A stretch of DNA of 55,631 bases from Mammaliicoccus sciuri (GCF_002901825.1 NZ_PPQD01000018.1:17078-72708), one strand, 5' to 3'; positions 15,769-24,209 are shown, counted from the stretch's first letter. A program made the numbers and translations. The notes: generated from the letters alone by a model not told the origin.

Positions 15769-15802
15769 AAAAGAGGATGCTGCCTGTAGCAGTCTGCCTC
15801 TT
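15769..15802 (+). terminator. Terminator of the 44-residue protein gene
   Basis: AAGAGG/CCTCTT outer stem and CTGC/GCAG inner stem, then T-rich tail. Confidence 0.6.
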
Positions 15803-15972
15803 ATATATTTAAACCTCTTCCACCTAATTAAATATATCATAAAACCCCATCACATAAAGTGAAAGGGCAAGTATTGGAAGTTGTATTAAGAAATACTAGC
15901 ACTAAAAAGTGCTTATATATAGTAATACTACGCTTTTATAAAATAAGCAAATATAATCCTATTCATTAAATT

Positions 15973-16830
15973 TTAATTCTCTATTCTAATTTTTCCATCA
16001 ATTACGATTTTTGAAATTCCACCAAGTTTCAATCCATCTTCTTGCCTAATATAAACTCTGCCATTTCGGTTTATACATTCTCCTTGTGAATTGGAGTACT
16101 CTTTATTTACTATCAAACCATATAGTTCATTCACTGCTGCAACACACCCATTACCACTTCCACATACAGGATCTTCATTTACGCCTTCGTTAGGTGCAAA
16201 TGATCGAACTTCAAAAGTTGTATCTTTATCATCTTCGTTTTCACCAAAAATCGTTACACCAGTCGTTCCTTCGTATATGTAATTTTTCATTTGCTCAAAA
16301 TTAGGTTCAATTCTTTTAACAATACTAGAATTTTTTATATGTAAAGTTAGCCATTCAGCTCCAATGTTAACTTTTTTAGAGTGAATTACATCTTCACCAT
16401 TTATACCTAAGCTTTCAATTATTCCCTCTAATTGCTTTAGTTCTATATCACTAATTTTTGGTTCAGGTAAGCTAAAATAAGTTTTATCTTCCGTGTAATC
16501 TATCTTTACTAAACCAACTCCACATTCTTGTACAAGATAACCTTTGTTTTTAGGTATTAAACCATTTTGTAATACTGCATAAGAAGACCCAATGGTTGGA
16601 TGACCGGCAAAAGGCAATTCATTGTTAGGAGTAAAAATCCTTAATTTATAATCTGCATTTTCATCATCAGGCGTACAAACAAAAGTAGTTTCAGATAAAT
16701 TAGTCCAACTAGCTATATCTTTCATTTGTTCAACCGTTAAGTCATCAGCATCAAAAATCACCGCAACTGGATTTCCCTTAAATGGTTCATTCGGGAATAC
16801 ATCAACTTGCTTAAAACTTAATTGTTTCAT
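15973..16830 (-). CDS. PhzF-family isomerase-like protein
   Basis: A 285-residue protein of the PhzF/diaminopimelate-epimerase fold: two similar alpha/beta halves. Visible are the N-terminal FKQVDVFPNEPFKGNPVAV, the LSETTFV segment carrying the catalytic-type glutamate, LPFAGHPTIG, and EDPVCGSGNGC in the second half. The ATG at 16830 has GGAGG 7 bases upstream, so an upstream TTG at 16836 is not used. Bacterial relatives outside phenazine clusters are of unknown substrate; there is no phenazine cluster here. Confidence 0.88.
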   Translation of the reverse strand: MKQLSFKQVDVFPNEPFKGNPVAVIFDADDLTVEQMKDIASWTNLSETTFVCTPDDENADYKLRIFTPNNELPFAGHPTIGSSYAVLQNGLIPKNKGYLVQECGVGLVKIDYTEDKTYFSLPEPKISDIELKQLEGIIESLGINGEDVIHSKKVNIGAEWLTLHIKNSSIVKRIEPNFEQMKNYIYEGTTGVTIFGENEDDKDTTFEVRSFAPNEGVNEDPVCGSGNGCVAAVNELYGLIVNKEYSNSQGECINRNGRVYIRQEDGLKLGGISKIVIDGKIRIEN

Positions 16831-16911
16831 ATACAATCCTCCAAAATTATTTTAAAGTTAACATAACACAATTTTTATATCACGGTATACTATTGAGACA
16901 CATATAAAAAC

Positions 16912-16942
16912 AACCCTACCTAGTTTTTTCGCTAGATAGGAT
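16912..16942. repeat. Hairpin element, copy 1 (CCTA-CTAG type)
   Basis: AACCCTACCTAG and CTAGATAGGATT form a hairpin upstream of the PhzF gene; a related hairpin is at 19326-19356. Confidence 0.5.
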
Positions 16943-17011
16943 TTAAAGTTCTATATAAATGTTAAGTAGAGCTAATTTACCATATACAAATTTACATCGC
17001 AAAATTTTGTA

Positions 17012-17164
17012 TTATTTCTTTAATTTATCCATGCCTTTGTCTATATACTTCGAATAGTCTTTTCCACTTTTCTTTTTATACATATCGTTTGCTTTGTGTA
17101 ATCCTTTTTCAAGTTGACCGTTTTTAACTAATTTATCGAATGTGTTTTTAATTTTATTTTTCAC
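17012..17164 (-). CDS. Small basic protein, 50 residues (Rv0909/MT0933-antitoxin-like pattern)
   Basis: GTG start with GAGGAG 7 bases upstream. The peptide is helical and basic; KGLHKANDMYKKKSGKDYSK and IDKGMDKLKK match the pattern of the small MT0933-like antitoxin family (xxGxDKAxDFxxEKTGGKYxDKIDKGxDK). No toxin partner is adjacent, and the resemblance is by eye, so treat the function as open. Confidence 0.55.
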   Translation of the reverse strand: MKNKIKNTFDKLVKNGQLEKGLHKANDMYKKKSGKDYSKYIDKGMDKLKK

Positions 17165-17330
17165 TGTTATCTCCTCATGTTTTCTATAAAATTATATTAG
17201 TTTAAAATATACCCCATTATACATAAGAATAAACAATTGTGATTAGTATCACAAATCATTATATATATCACTCAAAATTCTAACATTTATAGAAATTTTT
17301 CCTTGCTATCATTATTCCTCCTTATAAGAA

Positions 17331-17351
17331 AACCTCACGTAGTGGGAGGTT
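17331..17351 (-). terminator. Hairpin after the lipoprotein relic
   Basis: AACCTC/GAGGTT stem with 9-nt loop; minus-strand side followed by TTCTTAT. Probably the old terminator of the broken lipoprotein gene. Confidence 0.45.
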
Positions 17352-17375
17352 GGTTGGTTAATTCACTAATTCTTC

Positions 17376-17526
17376 TTAAGTCATTAAACCAATATTAACC
17401 CATGATTGATACCTTTCTGCTAGTTGGTCTTTGTCTGCTTCTCCATTTTGAACTCCTTTAGAACTTTCATATGAAGCTTGAGCTGAACCTTCTATTCTTC
17501 ACTAAAATTTCCATTGTACCCTAGTA
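17376..17526 (-). pseudogene. Relic of a lipoprotein gene related to 10065-10736
   Basis: The pieces YNGNFSEE and EGSAQASYESSKGVQNG correspond to LNGNYTEEQ and EGPAQAAYESSLRVESG of the intact lipoprotein. About 20 residues between them are missing and a stop interrupts the frame; no signal peptide is left. The remaining tail (ADKDQLAERYQSWVN) is not shared. Confidence 0.6.
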
Positions 17527-17652
17527 CACGAAAAGAAATAGTAAAATATTTATAATTGTTACACTCTAAAATCTAATGTGATCTTGGGTGTATTTTTATA
17601 TGTTGGGGCGTAACTAGGAAGTGAAAAATAAAAAGCCCATAACCACAAGGGT

Positions 17653-17850
17653 TATAGGCTATATAATGCAGACGGCATCCTTTTTTAGTGTATGTAAATG
17701 GTAGTAAAATGTTGTAAGTTTAACGTTTATAAGAATTTAACTTTGTATAGAAATATCACTAATCATAACTAAATTAATATGCGTTTGACACTTGAGCGAA
17801 TAAATCAACTTTACAAAAAAAGTATCTTTGTTCGAATAATAAAATTACTA
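17653..17850 (+). repeat. Long direct repeat, copy 2, upstream of yolD-like pseudogene
   Basis: Second copy of the block at 13986-14170. Its LexA-like site is more degenerate (GTATCTTTGTTCG). It begins in a hairpin (AGCC-ATAACC/GGTTAT-GGCT, 17635-17662) and ends at the leader of the yolD-like gene, so the block is probably the old promoter region of such a gene. Confidence 0.7.
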
Positions 17851-17892
17851 ATTATACGTAAGATGTTTAAATTGAAAATCATTACTCATAGT

Positions 17893-18318
17893 ATGCCAGA
17901 GCCTTATAAGTATGAAACGGATTATCGTAAGATACCTAAAAAGTATTTGAATAGTAATATCCCAGAATGACTTAAGATGATTAAGTGGGTGTCATTCGCG
18001 ACGATGTCACAACAATATAAAACGATTAACGGTTTTATCGAAGACCAAAACAAAGTAGATAAGCCTGTGTTCGATAAATTAGCTTTACGTGATTTGAACG
18101 ATGTGTTCGCACAAAAATTATTTTATGATGCACCAGCTACAATTAAGTATTGTGAAGATGGGTATTATAAAACGATTGAATGTGAGATTAATAAGTTAGA
18201 GGTGTCAAAGAATGGTAAGAAAGTGTTATTGAGTACAGATATATCACAAGGTGTTACAAAGGGTAATTTCGCTTGCAACTTGAATTTCAAATATAATATA
18301 AGTTTAATGATAAATTAA
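17893..18318 (+). pseudogene. YolD-like protein gene with in-frame stop
   Basis: MPEPYKYETDYRKIPKKYLN then SNIPE, a TGA (17968-17970), then IKWVSFATMSQQYKTINGFI in the same frame, followed by the beta-rich domain that closes near FKYNISLMIN. This is the staphylococcal YolD-like layout (PEPYKNxTDYRKIPREYLNPNIPEGRGMIKW). One nonsense codon replaces the glycine-rich turn. YolD-like proteins are usually encoded with Y-family polymerases under LexA. A restart at ATG 17977 would give 113 residues but there is no ribosome site. Confidence 0.8.
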
Positions 18319-18459
18319 TCATTCATTATCTTTCTTAATCGCAAAAACAAGTAAAACTAAAATAGAAACCCACATAAATGGAAAGAATACTGATACAACA
18401 AAAAATCCACCTATAATACTTGACCAAACAGAATCAATTTTATATTTACCTAATTTCAT
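18319..18459 (-). CDS. Small membrane protein, 46 residues
   Basis: Begins MKLGKYKIDSVWSSIIGG, with one long hydrophobic stretch (about 15-41) and a charged end (KKDNE). AAGGTTGGTG lies 8 bases upstream. Its stop codon abuts the stop of the convergent yolD-like pseudogene. Family not recognised. Confidence 0.5.
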   Translation of the reverse strand: MKLGKYKIDSVWSSIIGGFFVVSVFFPFMWVSILVLLVFAIKKDNE

Positions 18460-18603
18460 AAGCACACCAACCTTGCATTTTTTAAAATAACACCCCACTT
18501 ATTTGTGAGGTGCAAAGGATTTTTAAATATGAGTTTAAATCTAAAACGGAGATAATAGATTCAAACTATAATTATTGTATCATTAAAATTATTTATTGAA
18601 ATT

Positions 18604-18632
18604 AAAAACCTACTTATTTATATAAGCAGGCT
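18604..18632 (-). terminator. Terminator of the 58-residue protein gene
   Basis: CCTACTTA/TAAGCAGG imperfect stem with T run on the minus strand. Confidence 0.5.
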
Positions 18633-18680
18633 CGCAATCATATGTGTTTAATATGTCTAAAGTTAGTTTAACATACTCAA

Positions 18681-18857
18681 TCACACTTTTCTTTTAAAAT
18701 CAGGACTTTGTATAATAGTGCTTTTTAATTTAGTAATGCAATCTTCTAATATCGCTATTTCTACATCATTATTGAAGTCTCCATTTAATTTTTGATTTAA
18801 TAATGTAGAAACATACAATAAATCATCACTTAAATCTTGATAGTTAATTTCTTTCAT
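18681..18857 (-). CDS. Small hypothetical protein, 58 residues
   Basis: Begins MKEINYQDLSDDLLYV; mostly helical, acidic first half, basic end (SPDFKRKV). AAGGGA lies 9 bases before the ATG. It sits downstream of 18990-19214 on the same strand. No family recognised. Confidence 0.5.
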   Translation of the reverse strand: MKEINYQDLSDDLLYVSTLLNQKLNGDFNNDVEIAILEDCITKLKSTIIQSPDFKRKV

Positions 18858-18989
18858 AAAATTGGTCCCTTCAACTATACTTGTATATATTATAGATACA
18901 AGTTATAAATACCCACTTCTTCATCTAATAAACAAAAATAATTAGTTAATTTCAGAATGATTCATAATTTAATAACAGAATGACTTATA

Positions 18990-19214
18990 TTAATCTAAAG
19001 TTCTCCATCCTATTATTTTATCCACCATCAGAAGTGCTGTTGTATGACTACCATTATCATAATTTTGTTCATCACTGTTTACAAATCTCCCAAATACTAA
19101 TACAGCTTTCTCCTTAGAATTTTTTATGTTTTTTACTTTATCATATAATTCAGTTAAGTCCTCATTAGCTAAAAAATAATTATTTCCCTTTAAAGCAATC
19201 AAAATTTGGCTCAT
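18990..19214 (-). CDS. Small hypothetical protein, 74 residues
   Basis: Begins MSQILIALKGNNYFLANEDL with a GGGAGTGG ribosome site. It has an alternating strand-helix pattern and ends in ALLMVDKIIGWRTLD. No signal peptide or membrane segment. Family not recognised. It lies between two hairpins in the degraded region but itself shows no damage. Confidence 0.55.
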   Translation of the reverse strand: MSQILIALKGNNYFLANEDLTELYDKVKNIKNSKEKAVLVFGRFVNSDEQNYDNGSHTTALLMVDKIIGWRTLD

Positions 19215-19325
19215 AACACCACTCCCAATTAAAAGATATAATAAGTAGATACCCTATTAACTTTTTTTATAACTTTAATTTCGGAAAATTTCTTTTATGA
19301 AATAATTTATTACTTTCATATAGAT

Positions 19326-19356
19326 AACCCTAGCTAGTTTACGACCAGATAGGGTT
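19326..19356. terminator. Hairpin element, copy 2 (terminator-like)
   Basis: AACCCTA/TAGGGTT stem then TTTTA; related to the hairpin at 16912-16942. Confidence 0.5.
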
Positions 19357-19395
19357 TTATACTATTTCATTTGTAACCAAAAGGTTGCTATGAAT

Positions 19396-19442
19396 ACTAT
19401 AACAAAAAATAACCCCACTCTGCGTAAAAGAAGTGGAGTTTG
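19396..19442 (-). terminator. Terminator of the CHAP gene region
   Basis: ACTCCACT/AGTGGGGT stem with 10-nt loop and T run (TTATTTTTTG) on the minus strand, about 90 bases after the CHAP stop. Between them 19502-19527 repeats 26 bases of the endolysin relic's C-terminus. Confidence 0.6.
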
Positions 19443-19531
19443 TGTGTATGAACTACCTAGTGGTTAAACTAAATAGAGTAAATCTATAATACTACTTTTT
19501 ACTTGTAGTCTTCAAGTTAAACCATAATAAA

Positions 19532-20422
19532 TTATTTTATTGTACCCCATAACGAACCAACTCCGTGATTTGGTGGATTTACTCCATTCCATGTACGTAT
19601 TGGGATATAAGTACGTTTGCCTTTACTATCTGTATAACCTACCCAAACATGTCCATCTTGTAAACATACTTCATCATATTTTACAGATTGACCTGAAGTA
19701 ATACTTCCAGCCTGTGGCATACTTCTAAAAGGACCATCATACCTCTTAATAATTAAAGTGTTAGATGTAAATGTTGCTGACTCTGATTTAAACCAAGTAC
19801 CATATTGGTTTTGTTGCCAACCACTTGTCGAATTATTATTAAACGTCGGTCTTATAAACCACATTTCTGTATCATAGTTATGATTGACTCTTTGGGCTAC
19901 TTCGGTTTTGTTTAATCCTCCACCATACCAATTTTGATCTAAGCTTTGGAACTTCAACAAATTACCATCAATATTACCATTCGTCACAATTGAAGTATGA
20001 CCTGCTCCTTGACCATAATTACTATTAAAAACTGCTAAGTCACCTGGCTGTGCAATAAAACTTGGTGTATTTTTATATACAGTTGCCTCACCATTAAAAT
20101 TATTTTCAAATGGTATGTCCTTTGCATAAGCGCCTTTTAAACCATGACCATATAAATAGTTCCAATAATAGTTTACTAAATCAAAACATTGCCATCCATA
20201 GTATCCATCAAAATCCCAACCTTTACCCTCTAAAGAATTTATGTAACCTATAGCTTGGTTTTTAGTTTTTGATGTTCCACTCGCATATGTATCTACATAA
20301 AATCTAGTACTTAAATTACTATTATCATTATTTTGCACAGGAATTTCTGCTGCATTTACTTCAAATAACGTTGAAGACGATAATAAAATAACAAATATAA
20401 AACTGAATATTTTAGTTTTCAC
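19532..20422 (-). CDS. Secreted CHAP peptidase/amidase with lysostaphin-type SH3b domain
   Basis: A 296-residue cell-wall hydrolase. Residues 1-24 are a signal peptide (cleavage near NAAE). The CHAP domain (about 55-195) shows Cys79 in [11 protein letters not shown], His142 in GHTSIV and Asn164 in QNW. Residues 201-296 are an SH3_5 domain very like the lysostaphin wall-targeting domain ([32 protein letters not shown], closing LWGTIK). Staphylococcal pentaglycine bridges are its expected target. GTG start with GGAG upstream. A signal peptide sets it apart from phage endolysins, which leave through a holin. It lies 500 bases from ssrA among phage relics. Confidence 0.88.
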   Translation of the reverse strand: MKTKIFSFIFVILLSSSTLFEVNAAEIPVQNNDNSNLSTRFYVDTYASGTSKTKNQAIGYINSLEGKGWDFDGYYGWQCFDLVNYYWNYLYGHGLKGAYAKDIPFENNFNGEATVYKNTPSFIAQPGDLAVFNSNYGQGAGHTSIVTNGNIDGNLLKFQSLDQNWYGGGLNKTEVAQRVNHNYDTEMWFIRPTFNNNSTSGWQQNQYGTWFKSESATFTSNTLIIKRYDGPFRSMPQAGSITSGQSVKYDEVCLQDGHVWVGYTDSKGKRTYIPIRTWNGVNPPNHGVGSLWGTIK

Positions 20423-20448
20423 TTAATTTTGCTCCTTTAAATAAAATT

Positions 20449-20473
20449 AAGAGAAGCAAAAAATGCTTCTCTT
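20449..20473 (-). terminator. Terminator between endolysin relic and CHAP gene
   Basis: Perfect 10-bp stem AAGAGAAGCA/TGCTTCTCTT. It separates the relic upstream from the CHAP gene. Confidence 0.7.
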
Positions 20474-20490
20474 ATAAAATTATATCACAC

Positions 20491-20745
20491 CTATTTCTGG
20501 CTTGTAGTCTTCAAGTTAAACCATAATTTTGTTTCTTTTTCTAACCTCTCATCTTTGTGTGTAATAGATCCTAATGTACAATAAAGAAAACCAGCCTTAG
20601 TATTGGTTGGGTATTCAAACTCTGCCCACCAGTAGCCATCTTTTTTAGTTACTGAGAAGAAGTTGATATATTGACCTGCTAATATATTATTTGATGATGG
20701 TAATGCTGTTGCGTTTAAACCTGGTTTCTTTTTAGCTGCGGCCTG
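20491..20745 (-). pseudogene. Endolysin C-terminal (SH3b) relic
   Basis: A frame of about 85 residues without start: AAAKKKPGLNATALPSSN, GYWWAEFEYPTNTKAGFLY and ITHKDERLEKETKLWFNLK, the wall-binding tail of staphylococcal phage amidases. The catalytic domains are absent and the sequence stops at the junction with the integrase relic. Its last 26 bases recur after the CHAP gene (19502-19527), so a duplication or recombination of endolysin tails took place here. Confidence 0.75.
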
Positions 20746-20936
20746 TTGAATATATTAGTAAGGGATTGGGACATGAAACAATTTCACAAATACTTGATAC
20801 TTTCTCACATTTACTTGATGAATATAAAAAAACAGGGTCAAAAAGTAAGAGAATTATTCTCTTGACACCTTTTTTGACACCTGTTAGGTCAAACCCCGTC
20901 ATATATGGGGTGAAATATGGAGACGGCGGGAGTTGA
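20743..20936 (+). pseudogene. Tyrosine integrase C-terminal relic at the ssrA site
   Basis: ISKGLGHETISQILDTFSHLL is the end of a phage-type tyrosine recombinase (family form: LGHxxISTTLxTYSHLL). The position of the nucleophilic tyrosine is phenylalanine (TTC), the N-terminal two thirds are missing, and the frame runs into ssrA. Integrase genes of elements that use ssrA lie at exactly this place, so this marks a former integration. Dead enzyme. Confidence 0.7.
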
Positions 20937-21271
20937 ACCCGCGTCCAGAGATCCTGATACAAATGTTTCTACGTGTGTAGTCTAGTCGTTAAGGTTTCGC
21001 GTTGTCTCAGGGGACTGACACCCAAAGACAATGCTAGCTTGATTAATCTCTTTTCGTCAGACTTCAAACGGCAGTGACGAGCGTATCCTACTTAAGTTGA
21101 ATCACGTTAACGGCACATAGGCGATGCGGTTAGGTGATGCAGAGTGCTATTACGCAGCTACTGCTAAATTATCTTGTTTGCCAGTTATTATAACTGTTGT
21201 GTTGATGACGAAGACAACCCTCCGACACGCTTCATAAGCTCGGGGACCCCTGTCGAATCCGTAACGTCCCC
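20918..21271 (-). ncRNA. ssrA: tmRNA (transfer-messenger RNA)
   Basis: About 354 nt. The 5' end GGGGACGTTACGGATTCGAC and the 3' end GGGTTCAACTCCCGCCGTC then TCCA form the tRNA-like half with a TPsiC arm and encoded CCA. The mRNA-like part (21150-21182) encodes the tag GKQDNLAVAA followed by two stops, preceded by the non-coded alanine. With SmpB (next gene upstream) it frees stalled ribosomes and tags their products for ClpXP/ClpAP-type proteases. Its 3' end is the integration point of a decayed element. Confidence 0.95.
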
Positions 21272-21281
21272 TCAATAAGAA

Positions 21282-21312
21282 ATATACTCCTTTTAACAGA
21301 AGTATATTTAAT
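21282..21312. repeat. Inverted repeat between smpB and ssrA
   Basis: AAATATACT and AGTATATTT flank 12 bases. It may end smpB transcripts or form part of the ssrA promoter region. Confidence 0.4.
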
Positions 21313-21349
21313 CTTAACAATTTTTGATTGATTTTTCAATACAAATTGC

Positions 21350-21820
21350 TTAATATCGTTGTTTCATTGCTCTTTCAACGTCACGTTTTGCTTCTTTTGC
21401 TTTTAATGCATGTCGCTTATCATAGTCACGTTTACCTTTAGCTACTCCTAAAAGAACTTTGCAGTAACCGTTTTTAATGTAGAGTTTAAGTGGGATTAAT
21501 GCATACCCTTTTTCTCTTGTAATACCAAAGAGTTTATCGATTTCTTTTCTTTTTAAAAGTAATTTACGGTTTCTCAATGGATCATGATTAAATCGGTTAC
21601 CTTCTTCATATGGCGCGATATGCATGTTATATACATACATTTCTCCATTAAATACACGCGCATATGAATCTTTTAAGTTTGCACTACCTCGGCGAATGGA
21701 TTTGATTTCAGTACCTTGAAGTACAATACCCGCTTCAACCGTATCTTCTATTGTGTAATCATGGCTTGCTTTACGATTTTGTGCTAATGGTTTATTTTGA
21801 ACTTTTGGCACATCCATCAC
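21350..21820 (-). CDS. smpB: SsrA-binding protein SmpB
   Basis: A 156-residue small beta-barrel RNA-binding protein with the family's N-terminal [40 protein letters not shown], and a basic C-terminal tail ([20 protein letters not shown]) that enters the mRNA channel of the ribosome. It brings tmRNA-Ala to stalled ribosomes. It starts 7 bases after the rnr stop and precedes ssrA directly, the standard order. Confidence 0.97.
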   Translation of the reverse strand: MMDVPKVQNKPLAQNRKASHDYTIEDTVEAGIVLQGTEIKSIRRGSANLKDSYARVFNGEMYVYNMHIAPYEEGNRFNHDPLRNRKLLLKRKEIDKLFGITREKGYALIPLKLYIKNGYCKVLLGVAKGKRDYDKRHALKAKEAKRDVERAMKQRY

Positions 21821-21827
21821 CTACTTT

Positions 21828-24176
21828 CTATTTTTTCTTTCGTCTTGCTTTGTTTTTCACAGCTTTTGCTTTGTAATAAGGCTTTTTATCTTTCTTACCT
21901 TGTTTACCTTGATTGCCGCCTTGTTTACCTTTAGCTCTACCTTTTTTATGCTTATTAGGTTTATCTTGTTCTTTAGCTGTACCACGTTTTTTAGCTTTGA
22001 TTGTTTTTTCTCTTGCTAAACGTTCTCTATTCTTTTCAGCTATTGGCATACCAACAATTTGAAAATCAATCATACGCTCATCAACGTTAACATTAATTAC
22101 TTTAACTTCGACTTTGTCACCAATTCTAAATACTTTAGCTTGGCGCTCACCTATAATTGCCATATTACGCTCATCAAAGTTGTAGTAGTCATCTGTTAAG
22201 TTAGAGATATGAACCATACCTTCAATTGTGTTCTCTAGCTCTACAAACATACCAAAGTTCGCTACTGAACTGATAATACCTGTAAACACTTCTCCAACGT
22301 GTTGAATCATATACTCTGACTTCTTCAAGTCATCTGTATCTCGTTCAGCGTCAATTGCTCTACGCTCACGTTTAGAAGTATGGTCAGCGATATCTGGCAA
22401 CATTTCTTCCCAATGTCTAATTTGTTTACTGTTCATAGATTTTTCAATTAAATATTTACGAATTAATCTATGCACGATCAAGTCAGGATATCTTCTAATT
22501 GGCGATGTGAAATGTGTATAGTAATCTGCTGACAAACCAAAGTGACCTAAATTATCTTCGCTATATCTAGCTTGTTGCATACTTCTTAACATTAAAGTAG
22601 AAATAACCATTTCTTCTTTCTGTCCAGCAACTTCTTCTACAATTTTCTGTAATGTTGCAGGGTGTATGTCTTCACTTGAACCTTTAACAGCAAGTCCAAA
22701 GTTTGAAATAAATTCAAAGAATTGGTTTAATCTTTCTGCTTTTGGATTCTCATGGACACGATAGATAAATGGCACTTCGAGTTTACTAAAGTGTTCAGCA
22801 ATTGTTTCGTTAGCAGATAACATAAAGCTTTCGATTAATCGCTCTGCATCATTTCTTTCTCTCACTTTAATGTCTGTAGGTATACCATCTTCATCTACCA
22901 ATACTTGTGCTTCTTTAATATCAAAATCAATTTCCCCACGTCTTTTACGTTTAGCGATTAATTGTTTTGATAGTTGTTGTGCTAAATCAAGCATTGGTGT
23001 AATTTCTGAATACTTTTCACGAATTTCTTGATCGTCATTTTCAATAATGGCATTTACATCTGAATATGTCATTCTATAATCTGAGTGAATAACACTTTCA
23101 AAGATATCATGTCTGATGACTTCACCTTGTTGGTCTATTTCCATTCTACAACTCAATGTTAATCTATCTTCATGAGGGTTTAATGAACAAATACCATTAC
23201 TTAATCTATGCGGAATCATAGGGATTACTCTATCGACAAGATATACACTTGTTGCTCTGTCATATGCTTCTTTGTCTAACTCACTATTTTCTGTTACATA
23301 GTAGCTGACATCAGCAATGCTAACTGTAAGTTCTGTTAAACCATTGTCTAAAGCTTTTACAGAGACAGCATCATCTAAATCTTTCGCATCTGCACCATCT
23401 ATCGTGATTGTAAGTTCGTCTCTTAAATCTCTTCTACCTTTAATTTCGTCTGGACTAATTTGATCTGGTACATTTTCAGCTTCTTGAATAACATTATCAG
23501 GAAATTCAATATTAATACCATGTTGATATATGATAGATAAAATATCGACACCTGGATCATTCTTATGACCTAGAATCGCTTTAACATGACCTTCTGGATT
23601 ATGCGTACCATCAGCATATTCTGTAATTTCTACTAGTACTTTGTGACCTTCAATTGCACCAAGATTTTTACCTTTAGGAATAAAGATATCTTGTGTAATA
23701 CGTTTGTCATCTGGTAATACGAAACCGAAATGTTTCGCTTCTGTATAAGTACCAACGACTTGCGTAATATTACGTGTCGTAATTGCTTTAACTCTACCTT
23801 CAATCTTACCTTTATGATCTCCACGAGATGGCACAACTTCTACTAATACTTCATCGCCATCCATCGCTTTATTAATCTGATTAGGTGGGATAAAGATGTC
23901 TTCTATTGTGTCATCTTCAGGTCTTAAAAAGGCAAATCCTTTTTTGTGCTGACTCAAAGTACCTTTTACAAGGTCTGATTTGTTACTTTTCTTCTTATAT
24001 CTATCCGTTTTTGTTCTTTCTAGTTGACCCGTCTGTTCTAAATCAACTAGAACTTTAATTAATTCTTTAAATGAATCAGCATTACTAAGTCCCATTACAT
24101 CTTGAAATTCACTTACTGTCATAGGACTGTATTCTTTATCATTGATGATTTCTTCAACTTCTTCTCTTAGATTCAT
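21828..24176 (-). CDS. rnr: Ribonuclease R
   Basis: A 782-residue 3'-5' exoribonuclease of the RNB family. Order: N-terminal winged helix (1-65), two cold-shock domains (about 70-220), RNB catalytic domain (about 250-580; DDAVSV with catalytic aspartates, YYTHFTSPIRRYPDLIVHR), S1 domain (about 625-705, GEVFTGIISSVANFGMFVEL) and a Lys-rich tail. It degrades structured RNA and works with tmRNA-SmpB on faulty messages, matching its place in est-rnr-smpB-ssrA. It lies 33 bases downstream of est. Confidence 0.97.
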   Translation of the reverse strand: MNLREEVEEIINDKEYSPMTVSEFQDVMGLSNADSFKELIKVLVDLEQTGQLERTKTDRYKKKSNKSDLVKGTLSQHKKGFAFLRPEDDTIEDIFIPPNQINKAMDGDEVLVEVVPSRGDHKGKIEGRVKAITTRNITQVVGTYTEAKHFGFVLPDDKRITQDIFIPKGKNLGAIEGHKVLVEITEYADGTHNPEGHVKAILGHKNDPGVDILSIIYQHGINIEFPDNVIQEAENVPDQISPDEIKGRRDLRDELTITIDGADAKDLDDAVSVKALDNGLTELTVSIADVSYYVTENSELDKEAYDRATSVYLVDRVIPMIPHRLSNGICSLNPHEDRLTLSCRMEIDQQGEVIRHDIFESVIHSDYRMTYSDVNAIIENDDQEIREKYSEITPMLDLAQQLSKQLIAKRKRRGEIDFDIKEAQVLVDEDGIPTDIKVRERNDAERLIESFMLSANETIAEHFSKLEVPFIYRVHENPKAERLNQFFEFISNFGLAVKGSSEDIHPATLQKIVEEVAGQKEEMVISTLMLRSMQQARYSEDNLGHFGLSADYYTHFTSPIRRYPDLIVHRLIRKYLIEKSMNSKQIRHWEEMLPDIADHTSKRERRAIDAERDTDDLKKSEYMIQHVGEVFTGIISSVANFGMFVELENTIEGMVHISNLTDDYYNFDERNMAIIGERQAKVFRIGDKVEVKVINVNVDERMIDFQIVGMPIAEKNRERLAREKTIKAKKRGTAKEQDKPNKHKKGRAKGKQGGNQGKQGKKDKKPYYKAKAVKNKARRKKK

Positions 24177-24209
24177 AGTGGGCCTCCTTTCTCGTTTATA
24201 TTATGTGTG

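Noticed and set aside
15973-16830. Phenazine biosynthesis
   Set aside because: Only a PhzF-fold protein is present; no other phz genes are in the window.
14013-17685. att sites of an ssrA-integrated element (AGACGGC motifs in the direct repeats)
   Set aside because: Only about 10 bases match the ssrA end and the motif belongs to a longer duplicated block, so it is not a convincing att core.
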